Below, piece after piece: positions 12,131 through 12,500 of a DNA stretch of 12,500 nt; the stretch's first letter is position 1; the number at the start of each line of letters is the position of its first letter. Location of the stretch: positions 184,287 to 196,786 of the forward strand of contig MU646725.1 in assembly GCA_026770585.1 (NCBI GenBank). Direction: 5' to 3'. A model generated the notes under the pieces. The model made no database searches. It had not been told where the DNA came from and was given only the letters and a program-made list of their open reading frames with translations. Source of the stretch: Baffinella frigidus (lineage: Eukaryota > Cryptophyceae > Cryptomonadales > Baffinellaceae). Both the position numbers and the translations under genes were made by a program.

Positions 12131-12258
12131 ACCACGCCAGGGCACTCGAAACATCCACTTTTGACATCTTTCAAGGGAAACCCCTTGAATTCTTACGTCA
12201 ACCACGACAGATCTGTCGTGGATAAGGCGTCGGTTTCCCTCGAGCATTCTGGCGTGGG
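12131..12258. mobile_element. Element A, copy 2, filling a proposed GC-AG intron (12126-12262)
   Basis: Inverted ends ACCACGCCAGGGCACTCGA and CTCGAGCATTCTGGCGTGG, with an internal 20-bp perfect palindrome CCACGACAGATCTGTCGTGG and a hairpin TTCAAGGG-AAA-CCCCTTGAA. It matches copy 1 at 5402-5529. The element plus nine flanking bases has GC and AG ends, and removing it joins two open frames in phase 0. Confidence 0.75.
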
Positions 12259-12262
12259 GGAG

Positions 12263-12500
12263 ATTGGTCATTTATTGCCAAACAACCTACGCTACGCGTT
12301 GCGCCACGTACTGAACCCCGTGTCGGCCGCGCATACGAGCATTTTCCGGATGGATTCTAACTCCACCTCCTACATCGACCAGGCCAGCGTCAACGATGCG
12401 TTCTCCATCACCTCTCAATGGGCGAGAGGGAACATGAGCGTGGGTCCGTGGGCACGAACCTCCAACGTCGAGCCACCACCAACCTCTAAAGGCGAGCGCC
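12263..12500 (+). CDS. Candidate last visible exon of gene E, cut by the window end
   Basis: Open from ATTGGT to the window edge, beginning IGHLLPNNLRYALRHVLNPV and later SIFRMDSNSTSYIDQASVND and AFSITSQWARGNMSVGPWAR. The later part has natural composition and good codon bias. The first 120 bases are related to the minus-strand repeat M at 9978-10134, so part of this exon is duplicated elsewhere or derives from a repeat. Asn-Ser-Thr and Asn-Met-Ser are possible glycosylation sites if it faces outward. Function unknown. Confidence 0.5.
   Translation, partial: MGHLLPNNLRYALRHVLNPVSAAHTSIFRMDSNSTSYIDQASVNDAFSITSQWARGNMSVGPWARTSNVEPPPTSKGER

Overview
This looks like nuclear DNA of an intron-rich microbial eukaryote, probably an alga or other protist, and not a bacterial or viral window. 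The evidence is: no long intact ORF; many short coding-looking pieces bounded by AG and GT; heptamer arrays of the CCCTAAA type (the TTTAGGG telomere repeat of plants, many algae and alveolates, seen here from the C-rich strand); and many short palindromic elements of MITE type (non-autonomous terminal-inverted-repeat transposons). I cannot name the species. No tRNA, rRNA, CRISPR array or transposase was recognised. All gene models are splice models read by eye and need RNA support.

Layout. Positions 1-1785 hold a candidate plus-strand gene of at least five short exons (36-151, 636-691, 825-870, 1440-1545, 1719-1785) whose reading phases fit across each proposed intron. Two of its introns are heptamer arrays, one is a hairpin element and one is a repeat (K) between 54-bp direct repeats. 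Positions 2062-2960 hold another heptamer tract, a duplicated coding-like segment and fragments of elements B and C. Positions 3004-7120 are almost entirely short inverted-repeat elements (families A to J), often nested, with only scraps of coding-like sequence. Positions 7126-8730 return to micro-exons separated by heptamer tracts (7328-7373, 7650-7688, 8295-8348, 8532-8705). Positions 8736-10330 are again element-rich (D, three full B copies, K, M). Positions 10331-12500 hold the best gene in the window: plus-strand exons 10331-10453, 10608-10702, 10769-about 11030, 11400-11454, 11610-11836, 12006-12125 and 12263 to the window end. The junctions I can propose are phase-consistent, except that the link between about 11030 and 11400 is unresolved. 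It would encode a protein with a Ser/Pro-rich part and at least one membrane helix.

The main observation is that all eight telomere-like heptamer tracts lie in the same orientation and end in an AG followed at once by open, coding-like sequence. They behave as introns or intron 3' ends, not as chromosome ends. Several MITE-like elements also coincide with places where the reading frame is restored only if the element is removed. The window therefore reads as a locus where introns are built from telomere-like repeats and small inverted-repeat elements.
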